Positions 25,541 to 34,055 of a stretch of 64,000 nucleotides of DNA are shown one piece after another. Origin of the DNA: Yinghuangia seranimata (lineage in GTDB: Bacteria; Actinomycetota; Actinomycetes; Streptomycetales; Streptomycetaceae). Below the pieces are notes generated by a model. It searched no databases. It was not told the DNA's origin and saw only the letters and a list, made by a program, of their open reading frames with translations. The stretch covers positions 103,394 to 167,393 of the forward strand of contig NZ_JASAOI010000006.1 in the NCBI RefSeq assembly GCF_029953285.1. The letters are read 5' to 3'. Position 1 is the first letter of the stretch, and every line of letters begins with the position of its first letter. The translations under genes and the position numbers were made by a program.

Positions 25541-28500
25541 CCGAGCGGCGAGCGGACCGGCGCGCCGAGGGCGCGGCCGGCACGATCGTGACCTTCTACT
25601 CCTACAAGGGCGGCACCGGGCGCACCATGGCGCTGGCGAACACCGCCTGGATCCTCGCCGCGGCCGGCCACCGCGTGCTCGCCGTCGACTGGGACCTGGA
25701 CGCTCCCGGCCTGCACCGCTACCTCCACCCGTTCCTGCTCGACAGCGAACTGCGGGAGACCGACGGCATCGTCGACATGGTCCGCGGCTACGCCCTCGCG
25801 CTCCAGGCGCAGGACGCCGAACCCGACTACGAGGCCGGGCGCTTCACCGACCTGTCGCGCTGCGTCGTCGGCCTGGACTGGGAGTTCGGCGAGTCGGACG
25901 GACGCCTCGACTTCCTCGCCTCCGGACGCCAGGGCCCCGGATACGCCCGGCGCGCCGGAACCTTCGACTGGAACGCCTTCTCCGGCAGCCCCGAGGGCCA
26001 GAGCTTCCTCACCCGGCTGCGCGACGAGATGCGCGCCGACTACGACTACATCCTCATCGACAGCCGCACCGGCATCGGCGACACCGCGGGCATCTGCACC
26101 GTCACCATGCCCGACGTCGTCGTGGCCGGATTCGCGCTGAGCGAGCAGGCCATCGACGGCTCGTACGAGACCGCGAAGAGCATCGCCGAGCAGCGGCGGC
26201 GGTCCCGCGACCCCGTGCTGGTGCTGCCGGTGCCGATGCGCGTCGACGGCGCCGAGCGCGACAAGGTCGAGGCCGGGCGCGACTACGTGCGGGCCAGGTT
26301 CCGCGAGTTCGTCGCTTCCCGGCACGGCGTCGATCCGCAGCAGTACTGGGGCGCGGTCGAGATCCCGTACCGGCCGTTCTACTCGTTCGAAGAGGTCCTC
26401 GCGGTGTTCGGCGACCGGCCGCAGCAGCCGGACAGCCTGCTCGCCGCGTACGAACGGCTCACCGGTGAGATCACCGGCGGCCGGGTCACGGGACTGGAGC
26501 CGATGCCGGCCCCGGTGCGCCGCGCCGGCCTGAGCCGGTTCGAGCGCGTCCGCAACGCGCCGCAGCGGGTCCGCATCGTCTACAGCCCCCGCGACCGGCT
26601 GTGGGCCGACTGGGTGCGCGCCCAACTCGTCGACGCGCGCGTGCGGGTGGTCCGCGGCAGCGGCCTGCACGCCCCGGCCGACACCGGCGAGGCGACCGCG
26701 CACGTGCTGCTGCTCAGCCCCGACCTGCCGCAGAGCGCGTACGGCGAACTCGCCCTGCGCGCGGTGGAACGCGCGCGGCTCGACCGCACGCACCCGCTCA
26801 TCGCGGTCCGCGTCGAGGAGGGCGTGCTGCCCGATCCGTACACGCGCCTGCGGCAGGTGAGCATCGCCGGGCTGGTCGAGGAGACCGCGAAGTCGGTGCT
26901 CCAGCTGTCCTTCGAGCAGTTCGCGCCCGACGAGACGCTGGACCCGGTCGTCGGCCAGGCCGCGCCGCGGTTCCCCGGCTCCGAGCCCGCGGTACGCCGC
27001 CTGCCCGCGCGCAACGCCCGGTTCACCGGCCGCGACGCGCTCCTCGAACAGCTGCGCGACCAGCTGGGCCAGGGCATGACCGCCGTGCTGCCCCAGGCGA
27101 TCTACGGCCTCGGCGGCGTCGGCAAGACCCAGGTGGCGCTCGAGTACGCGCACCGCTTCGGTGCCGACTACGACATCGTGTGGTGGGCGCCCGCCGACGA
27201 GCCCGCGATGCTGCGGCGCTCGCTCGCCGACCTCGCCGAACGCCTCGGGGTCGGCAACGAGCAGAGCGTCGCCGAGTCGGCGCGCGCCGCACTCGAGGCG
27301 CTGCGCACGGGCAGCCCCCACCCGCGCTGGCTGCTGGTCCTCGACAACGCCAACGAGCCGGACTCGGTCAGCGAACTGCTGCCGCAGGGCGGCGGACCCG
27401 GGCACGTGCTGGTGACGTCGCGCGACCAGTCGTGGTCCGACCTCGCCGTCCCGGTCGAACTGGACGTGTTCCCGACCCGCGAGTCGGTCGCGCTGCTGCG
27501 CCGCTCGCTGCCGAGCATCACCGACGAGGACGCCGAGCGGGTCGCGACCATGCTCGGCAACCTGCCGCTCGCCGTCGAGCAGGCCGCCGCCTGGCTGGCC
27601 ACCACCGGCATGTCGGTCGCCGAGTACCTGGAGGCCGTCGAGACCCGGCTCCCCGCCCTGATCACCCAGGGCTACCCGCCGTCGGTGCAGGCGAGCTGGG
27701 AGCTGTCGATGGAGCGGTTGCGGGACCGCGAGCCGGCCGCCGCGCGCATGCTCGAACTGTGCTCGTTCCTGTCGCCCGAGGCGATCGGGCTGCCGCTGCT
27801 CACCTCGCCGCGCATGCTCGAGACGCTCAGCCCGCTCGCGCCCAACCTGCGCGACGAACGGGTGTGGAACCTCTTCCGGGTGCTCGGCCGGTACGGCCTC
27901 GGCCGGGTCGACTACGGCGCCCAGACGCTGGGCGTGCACCGGCTCGTCCAGGCGATGCTGCGCGGCTCGATGACCCCGGAGGAGCAGAAGCGGACCCAGG
28001 AGACGGTCCTCAAGACGCTTGCCGCGTTCGCGCCCGGCGACGTCGACGCCCCGGGGAACCGGCCGGCGTACGAGGAACTGCAGGGCCACCTGCGGCCGAG
28101 CGGCGCGCTGCACAGCTCCGACGGCGACGTACGCCGTTGGGTCGTCGAGCAGTTGCGCTACATGTGGAAGGCCAACTACTGGACCGACGCGCTGCCGCTG
28201 GGCAACGAGACCCACGAGCTGTGGAAGGAACGCTACGGCCCGGACGACCCGTTCGTGCTGCGCCTGGCCGCACAGCTGGGCAACGTGCTGCGTTCGCTGG
28301 GCGACGTGCGGGGCGCGTACCTGCTCGACCGTGACACGCTGCGCCGCCAGCAGGACAGCGAGGACCTCGGCCCGGACCACCCGCATACCCTGATGACCGC
28401 GTGCAGCGTGGGCGGTTCGCTGCGCTCGCTCGGGCGGTTCCGCGAAGCGCTGGAGATGGACCAGGACACCTACGACAGGTTCTGCCAGCTCTACGGCGAG

Positions 28501-29457
28501 GAGCACGCCGAGACCCTCAAGGCCGCCAACAACCTCGCCGTGTCCACGCTGCTGGTCGGCGACCCGTTCGCGGCGATGGCGCTCGACGAGGAGACGTACG
28601 CGCGCCGCGCGCGGATGCTGCGGGAGAACGACGCGTACACGTGGTTGTCCGCGAACAACCTCGGCGTCTGCCAGCGCGAGGCGGGGCTGTACCTCCAGTC
28701 CGAGACGCATCTGCGGGACGCCGCGAACCACTTGGAACGCCTCGAGGGCGGGCAGAGCCCCGCCGCGCTGCGCGCCAACCGGAACCTCGCCGCGACGCTG
28801 CGGCGGCTGGGCCGCTACACGCTCGCGCACAGCATCGACACGGCGGTGCGCAACACGCTGCGGCAGCGGTTCGGGGAGAACCACCCGGACGCGCTGGCGT
28901 GCGCGGTCAACCTCGCCGCCGACTGCGCGGCGCTCGGAAAGTCGGCGACGGCGGTGGAGCTGGCCGGCGACGCGATGCGGCGGTTCACCGAAACCCTGGG
29001 CGACGAGCACCCGTTCACGTACGTCGCGGAGCTCAACCTCTCGGTGTTCCTGCGCCAGGACGGCCGGTGGGAGGAGGCGTACCCGCTGGCCGAGCAGTGC
29101 CACGACGGGCTGCGCCGCGCGCTGGGGAGGCTGCACCCGTTCGTTCTCGCGTCGCTGGTCAACCTCGCCAACGTGCAGCACCGGGCGGGGGAGCCGGAGG
29201 CCGCGCACGACGTGGACGCGGAGGCCTACCGGGGGTACGTCGGCGTGCTGGGCGGCGACCATCCGCACACCCTCGTCGCGGGTGCGAACCTCGCACTCAG
29301 CACCGCGGGCCGCGACGAACGCACCATAGCCGACCGGCTGTTCGAACAGGTCGAGCAGGCGTGCCGGCGCAAGCTCGGGCCGGAGCACCCGACCGCGCAG
29401 GCGATCCGGTCTCGCCGGCAGCGGCTCGACGTCGACGCGGAGATCCCGCCCACCTGA
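25537..29457 (+). CDS. fxsT: FxSxx-COOH system multidomain ATPase/TPR protein FxsT
   Basis: The 1306-residue protein has a ParA/MinD-like ATPase at the N-terminus (deviant Walker A KGGTGRT, residues 24-30, with VDWDLDAPGLHRYL and YDYILIDSRTGIGDT). A TIR-like segment follows (about 344-430, RVRIVYSPRDRLWADWVRAQL and VLLLSPDLPQSAYGE). Next is a STAND/NB-ARC NTPase (about 480-790, P-loop GLGGVGKT at 524-531, WLLVLDNANEPDSV as Walker B, LVTSRDQSW, LPLAVEQAAAWLA). The last part (about 870-1300) is tetratricopeptide repeats (LAAQLGNVLRSLGD, TLKAANNLAVSTLLVGD, LACAVNLAADCAALGK and others). STAND proteins act as ligand-triggered switches, often in defence or signalling. The modified peptide may be the ligand or effector (inference). 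The ATG start overlaps fxsC. Confidence 0.9.
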   Translation: MTERRADRRAEGAAGTIVTFYSYKGGTGRTMALANTAWILAAAGHRVLAVDWDLDAPGLHRYLHPFLLDSELRETDGIVDMVRGYALALQAQDAEPDYEAGRFTDLSRCVVGLDWEFGESDGRLDFLASGRQGPGYARRAGTFDWNAFSGSPEGQSFLTRLRDEMRADYDYILIDSRTGIGDTAGICTVTMPDVVVAGFALSEQAIDGSYETAKSIAEQRRRSRDPVLVLPVPMRVDGAERDKVEAGRDYVRARFREFVASRHGVDPQQYWGAVEIPYRPFYSFEEVLAVFGDRPQQPDSLLAAYERLTGEITGGRVTGLEPMPAPVRRAGLSRFERVRNAPQRVRIVYSPRDRLWADWVRAQLVDARVRVVRGSGLHAPADTGEATAHVLLLSPDLPQSAYGELALRAVERARLDRTHPLIAVRVEEGVLPDPYTRLRQVSIAGLVEETAKSVLQLSFEQFAPDETLDPVVGQAAPRFPGSEPAVRRLPARNARFTGRDALLEQLRDQLGQGMTAVLPQAIYGLGGVGKTQVALEYAHRFGADYDIVWWAPADEPAMLRRSLADLAERLGVGNEQSVAESARAALEALRTGSPHPRWLLVLDNANEPDSVSELLPQGGGPGHVLVTSRDQSWSDLAVPVELDVFPTRESVALLRRSLPSITDEDAERVATMLGNLPLAVEQAAAWLATTGMSVAEYLEAVETRLPALITQGYPPSVQASWELSMERLRDREPAAARMLELCSFLSPEAIGLPLLTSPRMLETLSPLAPNLRDERVWNLFRVLGRYGLGRVDYGAQTLGVHRLVQAMLRGSMTPEEQKRTQETVLKTLAAFAPGDVDAPGNRPAYEELQGHLRPSGALHSSDGDVRRWVVEQLRYMWKANYWTDALPLGNETHELWKERYGPDDPFVLRLAAQLGNVLRSLGDVRGAYLLDRDTLRRQQDSEDLGPDHPHTLMTACSVGGSLRSLGRFREALEMDQDTYDRFCQLYGEEHAETLKAANNLAVSTLLVGDPFAAMALDEETYARRARMLRENDAYTWLSANNLGVCQREAGLYLQSETHLRDAANHLERLEGGQSPAALRANRNLAATLRRLGRYTLAHSIDTAVRNTLRQRFGENHPDALACAVNLAADCAALGKSATAVELAGDAMRRFTETLGDEHPFTYVAELNLSVFLRQDGRWEEAYPLAEQCHDGLRRALGRLHPFVLASLVNLANVQHRAGEPEAAHDVDAEAYRGYVGVLGGDHPHTLVAGANLALSTAGRDERTIADRLFEQVEQACRRKLGPEHPTAQAIRSRRQRLDVDAEIPPT

Positions 29458-29517
29458 CGGGCCGGACCGGCGCCGGACGAAGCGAACGGGCGGGCACCCG
29501 GTGACGGGAACCGCCGC

Positions 29518-30093
29518 TCAGGGCACGGGCGGTGCCGTCGGCGACGGCACCGCCACGAGTGCCGGGAGCAGCGACGCCGCGCCGCACGCCTCGCGCAGCA
29601 GCTCCGCGGTCTCGCGGAGCATCGTCTGCAAGTCGGCGATGCGCTGGCGCAGTTCGTCGTGCGGCGGCCAGGCGCGTTCGTGCTCGGTGACGGAGACGCC
29701 GTCGGCCCGGGTCGCCTCGTACGCGAGCAGCTCGGGGTGCCACGTGGTCAGCAGCGGCCGGATCCCGTTGAGCACACCGATCGCGATCGCCGCGAACGAC
29801 ATGCGGCCCGGGTCCGCGGCGGCCGTGTCGGCGCCGTACTTGCGCAGGATGCTGCGGGTGATGTCGAACAGGTCGTGCAGCGACGTGAACGCCTCGCGCA
29901 GCAGGCCGCCGCCGGCCGGCAGCGGCACGATCGAGACGCGCGTGACCAGTTCGACGTACAGCTCCCATGCGGCGTCCCGCTCGGCGGCCTGCGGCGCCCA
30001 CTCGCCCGAGATCTCCCCGACGAAGGGGATGGCGAGCTTCGCCTGGACCACCCGCGGGCGCAGCCGCCCCGGACGTCGGAACCCCCGTACCAT
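29518..30093 (-). CDS. Unrecognised 191-residue helical protein beside the Fxs operon
   Basis: I do not recognise the family. The sequence is soluble and mostly helical. It has a conserved-looking central part, AAWELYVELVTRVSIVPL, LLREAFTSLHDLFDITRSILRKYGAD and GIRPLLTTWHPELLAYEATRADGVSVTEHE, and a coiled-coil-like end, HDELRQRIADLQTMLRETAELLRE. Sequences with LLxxWHPxL and EHExxW occur in actinomycete proteins beside STAND or TIR-type genes (recollection, not checked). The start has GGGGAGG 4 bases upstream. It is convergent with fxsT, 60 bases away, and 114 bases precede the P450 gene on the same strand. It could be a regulator or accessory of the Fxs system. Confidence 0.7.
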   Translation of the reverse strand: MVRGFRRPGRLRPRVVQAKLAIPFVGEISGEWAPQAAERDAAWELYVELVTRVSIVPLPAGGGLLREAFTSLHDLFDITRSILRKYGADTAAADPGRMSFAAIAIGVLNGIRPLLTTWHPELLAYEATRADGVSVTEHERAWPPHDELRQRIADLQTMLRETAELLREACGAASLLPALVAVPSPTAPPVP

Positions 30094-30207
30094 GACGCCT
30101 CCCCCCGGCCGTGCCGCCAAGAGGCCCGCTCCGGTCCCGCGTGGTCCGGGCGGCGCGGCCTGGCGACACGTCCAGGGTAGGCGAGGTCGCGGTGCGGGGG
30201 AGGGGTG

Positions 30208-31446
30208 TCAGGCCGGGATGATCCGTACCGGCATGTCCTTCACACCGTTGAGGAAGTTGGACCGCATGCGCCGTGTCGGGCCGGTCAGTTCGACGCGGTC
30301 GATGCGGCGCGCCAGGGTCTTGAACATGATCTCCAGCTCGAGCTTGGCGAGGTGCCGCCCGAGGCAGAAGTGCGGTCCGCCGCCGCCGAATCCGAGCATC
30401 GGGTTCGGGTCGCGGCCGATGTCGAAGGTGTACGGGTCCTCGAAGACCGCCTCGTCGCGGTTCGCCGAGCTGTAGTACACGATGACCTTGTCGCCGGCCG
30501 CGATCTTCTGCCCGCCCAGCTCGGTGTCCTGGACGGCGGTGCGCCGGAACGCGTTGACCGGCGAGACCCAGCGGACGATCTCGTCGGCGGCGGTCGCGGC
30601 GAGCCCGTCGGGGTCGGCGCGCAGCCGCTCCCACTGCTCGGGGTGCTGGACGAGCGCGTGCATGCCGCCGGATATCGCGTTGCGGGTGGTCTCGTTGCCG
30701 GCCACCGCGAGCAGCATGAAGAACAGGTCGAACTCCAGCGCGGTCAGCTCGTTGCCGTCGCGGTCCGGCTGCATCAGCTTGGAGACGATGTCGTCGACGG
30801 GGCGGGCGCGCTTCTCGGCGCCGAGCTGGTCGGCGTACGCGAACATCTCCATCTGGACGGCCGCGCCGGCGTCCGGCCCGTCGCCCATGTCGGGGTCCTC
30901 GGCGCCGACCAGCTTGTTCGACCAGTGGAACAGCTGGTGCCGGTGCTCCTGGGGGACGCCCATCAGGTCGGCGATGACGACGAGCGGCAGCTCGGCGGCG
31001 CACATCGTGACGAAGTCGCCCTCGCCCTGCTCGACGGCGGCGGCGACGATGCGCTCGCACGCCGCCTCGACCTTGCCCTCCAGGGTCAGCGTCGTGCGCG
31101 GCGTGAAGCCGCGGTTGACGATGTTGCGCAGCCGCGAGTGCTCCGGCGGGTCCATGTTGAGCATCATCAGGCGCTGCGTGTCGAGCGAGTCGCCGACCGG
31201 CTCCTGGAGCAGCGACAGCCGCTCGTAGGAGGAGAAGACCTCGGGGTTGCGGGAGACCGTGACGACGTCGGCGTGCCGGGTGACCGCCCAGAAGCCGTCC
31301 GGGACTTCGGGGTCGGGATGGCGGTACACGGGTGCTTCACGGCGCAGCCTGGCGAACTGCTCGTGGGGGATGCCGTCCTCGTAGGCGTCGGCGGAGTAGA
31401 CGTCGAGGGCGGCGTTGTCTGCGGTGTCGGAGACCGGGAGTGGCAC
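30208..31446 (-). CDS. Cytochrome P450 of the CYP124/CYP125/CYP142-like (steroid/branched lipid) type
   Basis: The 412-residue haem monooxygenase has the I-helix motif AVAGNETTRNAISGG, the K-helix E-x-x-R in DEIVRW, and the haem-binding loop GFGGGGPHFCLGRHLAKLELE with the cysteine ligand. MLNMDPPEHSRLRNIVNRGFTPRT and VSPVNAFRRTAVQDTELGG resemble the actinobacterial P450s that oxidise cholesterol side chains or methyl-branched lipids. Substrate is inferred from the family only. There is no signal peptide. Electrons would come from a ferredoxin system not encoded here. GTG 31446 is taken as start. Upstream in-frame codons lack a better start. It may feed the CoA-dependent degradation genes further downstream. 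Confidence 0.88.
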   Translation of the reverse strand: MPLPVSDTADNAALDVYSADAYEDGIPHEQFARLRREAPVYRHPDPEVPDGFWAVTRHADVVTVSRNPEVFSSYERLSLLQEPVGDSLDTQRLMMLNMDPPEHSRLRNIVNRGFTPRTTLTLEGKVEAACERIVAAAVEQGEGDFVTMCAAELPLVVIADLMGVPQEHRHQLFHWSNKLVGAEDPDMGDGPDAGAAVQMEMFAYADQLGAEKRARPVDDIVSKLMQPDRDGNELTALEFDLFFMLLAVAGNETTRNAISGGMHALVQHPEQWERLRADPDGLAATAADEIVRWVSPVNAFRRTAVQDTELGGQKIAAGDKVIVYYSSANRDEAVFEDPYTFDIGRDPNPMLGFGGGGPHFCLGRHLAKLELEIMFKTLARRIDRVELTGPTRRMRSNFLNGVKDMPVRIIPA

Positions 31447-31644
31447 GGCGGACCAGGACCTTTCGTGGACGGAAAAGGTACGGGCGGTGCTCGGGACGGA
31501 CTGTCGGTCGTTGAGGCCCCGGGCGGTGCGCTGCCGGGAGCATGCCACGCGGCCCTCACACGGGGAAGACAGATTCCCTGACCGTTCTGCCGGACGGGTG
31601 ATCTTGACGGCGGCCGCGGCGCGGCGCGTGGCGAACGACGGACG

Positions 31645-31678
31645 GAAAGTGACGCTTTGCTACTTTGTAGACACTTTC
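31645..31678. promoter_or_regulatory. Inverted repeat in the P450 / small membrane protein divergent region
   Basis: GAAAGTG (31645-31651) and CACTTTC (31672-31678) flank an AT-richer stretch that contains CTAC-TTT-GTAG. The 293-base region 31447-31739 between the divergent genes holds no gene, and this is its only AT-rich, symmetric segment. Promoters for one or both genes probably lie here. Confidence 0.4.
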
Positions 31679-31739
31679 GGTAGCCGGTGTGAGCGTGCCG
31701 TCCCCCTGTGCGCGCCGCACCCCTTCGATGGAGTCCCCC

Positions 31740-31934
31740 ATGGCCTTGAACATCTCGACCGTCGTCCTGCTGGGCGTGATCGTGTTCCTCTTCATCCGCA
31801 AGGGCGGCATGAAGATCTGGCACGCGATCGTGTGCGCGCTGCTCGGCTTCTACCTCGCCAGCACGGCGATCGCACCGAGCATCCGGACCAGCGGCAACAG
31901 CGTCGCGAACCTCTTGGGGAACCTCAACTTCTGA
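31740..31934 (+). CDS. Small two-helix membrane protein
   Basis: The 64-residue product has a first hydrophobic helix (ISTVVLLGVIVFLFI, about 5-19), the charged turn RKGGMKIWH, a second helix (AIVCALLGFYLASTAIA, about 29-45) and a polar end, SGNSVANLLGNLNF. The pattern of two helices joined by a short basic turn is common in small conserved actinomycete proteins without known function. ATG 31740 has GGAG 6 bases upstream. An upstream in-frame ATG at 31728 is possible. It is convergent with the NAD-kinase-like gene 44 bases away. Confidence 0.7.
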   Translation: MALNISTVVLLGVIVFLFIRKGGMKIWHAIVCALLGFYLASTAIAPSIRTSGNSVANLLGNLNF

Positions 31935-31978
31935 CCCGCCGTCCGCGGGGGCTCCGCGTGCGCCCGGTGCGGCGCCGT

Positions 31979-32869
31979 CTACCGCACCAGGCGCAACCGC
32001 TTCGCGGCGGCGCGCAGTTCGACGCGCTGCCCCCACGACAGCACCAGCCGGTCCGCCTCGATGCCGTCGCCGAACGCCACGAGGCCCTCGGACTCGACGA
32101 CCAGCGCCAGCGACTGCCCGGCGTCCAGCACACCTTGTGTCCGCGTCGTTCCGGTGGCGGGGGACGCCCACGCCTCCCGGACGAACCACGACAGCCGGTC
32201 CTCGGTCGGGCCGGGCAGCTCCGGCGCGTCCGGACGGTCGCGCCGCACCGAGCCGCACCACCCGGTCGAGCCGGTCCCGGTGCCGACCAACACCCCTGAG
32301 GACGCCTGTCGTTCGGACCCGCCCTCGGGGGTCTCGATGCGGTAGCGGGCCGTCTGGTGCGTCGGATGGCCCAGGTACACCTCGTTCAACGCGGTCAGCG
32401 TGCGCCCGTCGTCGGTGCGGGCCTCGGCCATCGTGCGCAGCTCGCACTCGGCCGTGCCGGTCTCGACGCGGTGGAACAGCCGTGCGCAGTCCGCCGCCTG
32501 GTGGAACGTCAGCAGCCCGGTGCCGCCCGGGTCGGCGTTGACGCCGACGACGGGCTGGCCGTCCAGGTACTTCGCGACGTTCGCGACCAGGCCGTCCTGC
32601 CCGACGACCACGACCACGTCGTGCTCGTCGAACAGGAACCGGTCCAGGTCGCCGCGCTCCACCGTGCCGCGCCGCCAGTGCGCGGGCACGGCCGCGCCCG
32701 CCTGCGCGAGCGCGTCCTGCACGACGTCGGACTGCTTCTCCATCGACTTCGCCGACATGCCGCGGCTGCTGAGGAAGAACTTGCCCTGGTTGTACGTGCC
32801 GTGCCGGTTGATCAGCTCCTGCAGCGCGGACTGCCGGTGCACGAAGACCGCGCGGGGGACCTGGGCCAC
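31979..32869 (-). CDS. NAD-kinase-like protein with divergent motifs
   Basis: The 296-residue protein follows the NAD kinase/diacylglycerol kinase fold: VVVVVGQDGLVANVAKYL corresponds to the GGDGT nucleotide loop, PVVGVNADPGGTGLLTF to the NxGxLGF segment, ALNEVYLGHPTHQTARYRI to the NE/D region, and SGVLVGTGTGSTGW to the glycine-rich TPTGSTAY segment. The catalytic-loop aspartate is kept, but the second Gly and the Thr of GGDGT are Gln and Leu, so its substrate may differ from NAD. It starts 2 bases after the SPFH gene stop, indicating a two-gene operon. Such SPFH/NAD-kinase-like pairs are found in other actinomycetes. A housekeeping NAD kinase is presumably encoded elsewhere. Confidence 0.8.
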   Translation of the reverse strand: MAQVPRAVFVHRQSALQELINRHGTYNQGKFFLSSRGMSAKSMEKQSDVVQDALAQAGAAVPAHWRRGTVERGDLDRFLFDEHDVVVVVGQDGLVANVAKYLDGQPVVGVNADPGGTGLLTFHQAADCARLFHRVETGTAECELRTMAEARTDDGRTLTALNEVYLGHPTHQTARYRIETPEGGSERQASSGVLVGTGTGSTGWCGSVRRDRPDAPELPGPTEDRLSWFVREAWASPATGTTRTQGVLDAGQSLALVVESEGLVAFGDGIEADRLVLSWGQRVELRAAAKRLRLVR

Positions 32870-32871
32870 GG

Positions 32872-33897
32872 TCAGCGCCCCCGGTCGCCGCTGTCGGCGC
32901 CGCCTCCGGACGACAGCCGCCCGAGCACGCCGGTGAGCAGGTCGGGGGTGATGTTGAGCTGGCCGATCTCCGGGAAGCGCTCGGCGAGTTCCTGTGCGGC
33001 CAGGGCCAGCAGCACCGCCGGGTCGGCGTTCGCGTACGCCGCCACGTGGGCCGCGTGCGCCTCGGCCTCGGCGGCGCCGAGCAGCCGGCGGTTCTCGGCG
33101 GCGGTGGCGGCGGAGAGCCGGTCGCGTTCCGCCTGCGCCTCGGACTGGATGCGCGCGGCGGCCGCCGCCTCCTCGGCGCGGCGCCGCTCGTTGAGGCCCT
33201 TGCGTTCGACCAGCTGCTCCTCGCGCCGGGCGAGTTCGATCTGGTTCTGCAGCTCGTTCTCGGCGATGGCGCGCTCGCGTTCGACGGCCAGCGCGCGGCG
33301 TTCGAACCCGGCGGCGTCGGCGGACTGCTGCACGCGTTCGCGGGCCGGCGCCTGCAACGCCCGCTCCAGGTCGGCCTCGGCGCGTATCGAGGTGATGCGG
33401 ACGCCGAGCACCGAGATCCCCGAGTCGCTGATCCGGGCGTCCTCGGTCAGGCCGGCCGTGACGCGCGACCGCACCTCGGCGAGGCCGCGGGTCAGCGCGT
33501 CGGTCAGGTCGAGCCCGGCCAGCGCGTCCACCGCGTGCGCCTGCGCGCTCTCGGTCAGCAGCGACGCGAGCTGGTCGAGCGGCGTCGACCGCCACATGCC
33601 GGTCGCCGGGGCGACGCCGAAGTCCAGGCGCGTGGCGGCGAGTCCGGGGTCGGTGATGCGGTAGGTGACGGTGCCCTGCACCGTGGCGTCCTGGAAGTCG
33701 CGGGTGCGGACGTGGAACAGCACCTGGATCTCGCGGTCGTCGACCGGGACCTCGCTCAGCGCGGCGGTCAACGGGCGGAACCAGAAGGCGATTCCGGCGC
33801 CCTCGTGGACGACCGTTCCGCGCTGCTGGTGGCGCACCCACTGGGTCGGGTCGGCGCGCAGGTGGCTGAGGAACGGGCGGCGCTGGATGTGGACCAT
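32872..33897 (-). CDS. SPFH/band 7 domain protein
   Basis: The 341-residue protein has an N-terminal SPFH domain (about 25-200, with FHVRTRDFQDATVQGTVTYRITD and LASLLTESAQAHAVDALAGLDLTDAL). A long charged coiled coil follows (about 195-285, RALAVERERAIAENELQNQIELARREEQ and Ala/Glu/Arg-rich repeats). The end, LNITPDLLTGVLGRL, is typical of this family. There is no clear N-terminal membrane helix, unlike flotillins, so it may scaffold in the cytoplasm or at the membrane periphery. It is the first gene of the operon with the NAD-kinase-like gene, and the start has AGGGG upstream. Two matching inverted repeats lie in the promoter region shared with the divergent stress protein gene. Confidence 0.85.
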   Translation of the reverse strand: MVHIQRRPFLSHLRADPTQWVRHQQRGTVVHEGAGIAFWFRPLTAALSEVPVDDREIQVLFHVRTRDFQDATVQGTVTYRITDPGLAATRLDFGVAPATGMWRSTPLDQLASLLTESAQAHAVDALAGLDLTDALTRGLAEVRSRVTAGLTEDARISDSGISVLGVRITSIRAEADLERALQAPARERVQQSADAAGFERRALAVERERAIAENELQNQIELARREEQLVERKGLNERRRAEEAAAAARIQSEAQAERDRLSAATAAENRRLLGAAEAEAHAAHVAAYANADPAVLLALAAQELAERFPEIGQLNITPDLLTGVLGRLSSGGGADSGDRGR

Positions 33898-33924
33898 CGG
33901 GATCCCCCTGGGCGTCCATCGATT

Positions 33925-33939
33925 TCGTCAGGAAGACGA
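33925..33939. promoter_or_regulatory. Inverted repeat TCGTC-N5-GACGA, copy 1
   Basis: TCGTCAGGAAGACGA is 28 bases upstream of the SPFH start. Its arms are identical to copy 2 and the spacers share three of five bases. It may be an operator for the SPFH operon. Confidence 0.6.
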
Positions 33940-33957
33940 TAATAGGGCGGATCGTTG

Positions 33958-33972
33958 TCGTCAAGAGGACGA
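33958..33972. promoter_or_regulatory. Inverted repeat TCGTC-N5-GACGA, copy 2
   Basis: TCGTCAAGAGGACGA, centre to centre 33 bases (about three helical turns) from copy 1. It lies between the SPFH gene and the divergent universal stress protein gene, so both may be controlled. Confidence 0.6.
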
Positions 33973-34055
33973 ATACCGGACGGTTGTGTGGAGAAACAAC
34001 CGCAAACGGGTATGCGCCCGACAAACCTCACCCAACCGTGGACGTGGAGCAGTAC

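Noticed and set aside
25255..29388. A 1377-codon open frame on the minus strand opposite fxsT
   Set aside because: It mirrors the GC-rich codon use of fxsT, has no recognisable domain, and is explained by third-position GC bias. The plus-strand product has clear P-loops and TPRs.
31979..32869. Assignment of the kinase-like gene as the housekeeping NAD kinase
   Set aside because: GQDGL replaces the GGDGT loop and the operon partner is an SPFH protein, which is not the usual setting of the essential NAD kinase gene.
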